This document shows, in pieces, positions 50,661 to 50,832 of a stretch of DNA of 50,832 nt. Where the stretch lies: positions 1 through 50,832 of the forward strand of contig CAZIRF010000019.1 in assembly GCA_964541755.1 (NCBI GenBank), in the 5' to 3' direction. Position 1 is the first letter of the stretch, and the number at the start of each line of letters is the position of its first letter. The notes under the pieces are model-generated. The model saw only the letters and a program-made list of their open reading frames with translations. It was not told the DNA's origin and made no database searches. Made by a program: the position numbers and the translations under genes. Source of the stretch: CAZIRF01 sp964541755 (GTDB lineage: Bacteria; Spirochaetota; Spirochaetia; Treponematales; Breznakiellaceae).

Positions 50661-50832
50661 TTGGGCGCCTCCGTAATATCGATCATGCGGGTAAGGGCGA
50701 GGCGGGCGTTTGCTGCGAGAGCCGGCTCGACGGATACCCTGGTTGGGCCGTTGGCAGGAGTGTTGCTGTCGGCGTCGGTACCCGGCGCGGACGCCGTACC
50801 CGGCGCGGACGCCGTACCCGGCGCGGACGCCG
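50657..50832 (-). CDS. nadA: Quinolinate synthase, C-terminal end (cut by the window edge)
   Basis: The minus-strand frame ends in TGA 50659-50657 overlapping the nadB start. The last residues, VSVEPALAANARLALTRMI and DITEAPK, match the C-terminal helix of NadA (usually VxVPEEIxxxAxxxIxRMLEL). Upstream of it lies a repeated hexapeptide ASAPGT (three copies at the edge) and DADSNTPANGPT, a low-complexity linker that NadA normally lacks. The iron-sulfur cysteines lie outside the window. The call rests on the short end and on the nadB partner. Confidence 0.7.
   Translation of the reverse strand, partial: ASAPGTASAPGTASAPGTDADSNTPANGPTRVSVEPALAANARLALTRMIDITEAPK
50779..50832. repeat. 18-bp tandem repeat inside nadA at the window edge
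   Basis: ACCCGGCGCGGACGCCGT repeats with an 18-bp period up to the end of the window, the last copy being cut by one base. On the minus strand it encodes ASAPGT. Copies may continue beyond the edge. Confidence 0.9.

Noticed and set aside
1..50832. tRNA, rRNA, insertion sequences, transposase or integrase genes
   Set aside because: None was recognised by eye on either strand. Short or divergent tRNAs could be missed without a covariance search.

Overview
The window is about 50.8 kb of GC-rich bacterial chromosome. Gene content suggests a fermentative, anaerobic spirochaete (Spirochaetota, Treponema/Spirochaeta-like). It has a bifunctional AdhE, a single-chain pyruvate:ferredoxin oxidoreductase, TrkAH, many exported beta-barrel or CsgG/FlgT-like envelope proteins, an omptin, a 509-aa protein resembling a family I know from treponemes, a chemoreceptor and a diguanylate cyclase. 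This placement is inferred from gene content; no rRNA or tRNA gene was seen.

Layout. 1-51 looks foreign to the rest: it reads as a piece of an NAD-dependent formate dehydrogenase beta subunit joined out of frame to the 5' end of a glycerate kinase (52-230), as if chimeric. 373-9.1 kb: a small exported protein, the potassium uptake pair trkA-trkH, adhE with a clear promoter and terminator, a galU-type uridylyltransferase, and an exported protein with a FlgT-like domain. 9.2-16.7 kb: an MscS-type channel divergent from a MATE exporter, a CoA-binding protein, a CAP/SCP protein, a hybrid histidine kinase and an omptin-like outer-membrane protease. 16.7-21.6 kb: four tandem palindromes, then a two-gene DUF318-type permease, nagA-nagB and the 509-aa protein. 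21.8-25.3 kb: pyruvate:ferredoxin oxidoreductase, with a palindromic operator candidate in its promoter.

25.3-34.1 kb is the accessory region. It starts with a 54-bp tandem repeat with internal hairpins. Next come a PLD-nuclease/SNF2-helicase fusion (1100 aa) and an Eco57I-class DNA methyltransferase (1133 aa), which look like a two-gene restriction or phage-defence system. Then come an XRE-ImmA regulator/peptidase and a PIN-domain protein, arranged like a toxin-antitoxin or defence-control pair. A TetR/SDR pair with two visible operators and a second FlgT-like envelope protein follow. Identical 34-bp terminator sequences lie at both edges of this stretch (25496 and 37287).

37.4-45.5 kb holds signalling and envelope genes: a membrane LuxR-type regulator, a small beta-barrel protein, a CsgG-like protein, a decayed exported-protein gene, a Gly/Arg-rich DUF5320-like protein, a methyl-accepting chemotaxis protein with an attenuator-like leader, and a 7TM-PAS-GGDEF-hemerythrin protein. 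45.6-50.8 kb, minus strand: a TPR lipoprotein, a HAD phosphatase overlapping ogt, and nadB overlapping the 3' end of nadA, which carries a repeated hexapeptide at the window edge.

Unusual at the DNA level are many long, nearly perfect intergenic palindromes, some related in sequence, and a recurrent intergenic motif of the form CTATCRGYATKAA.
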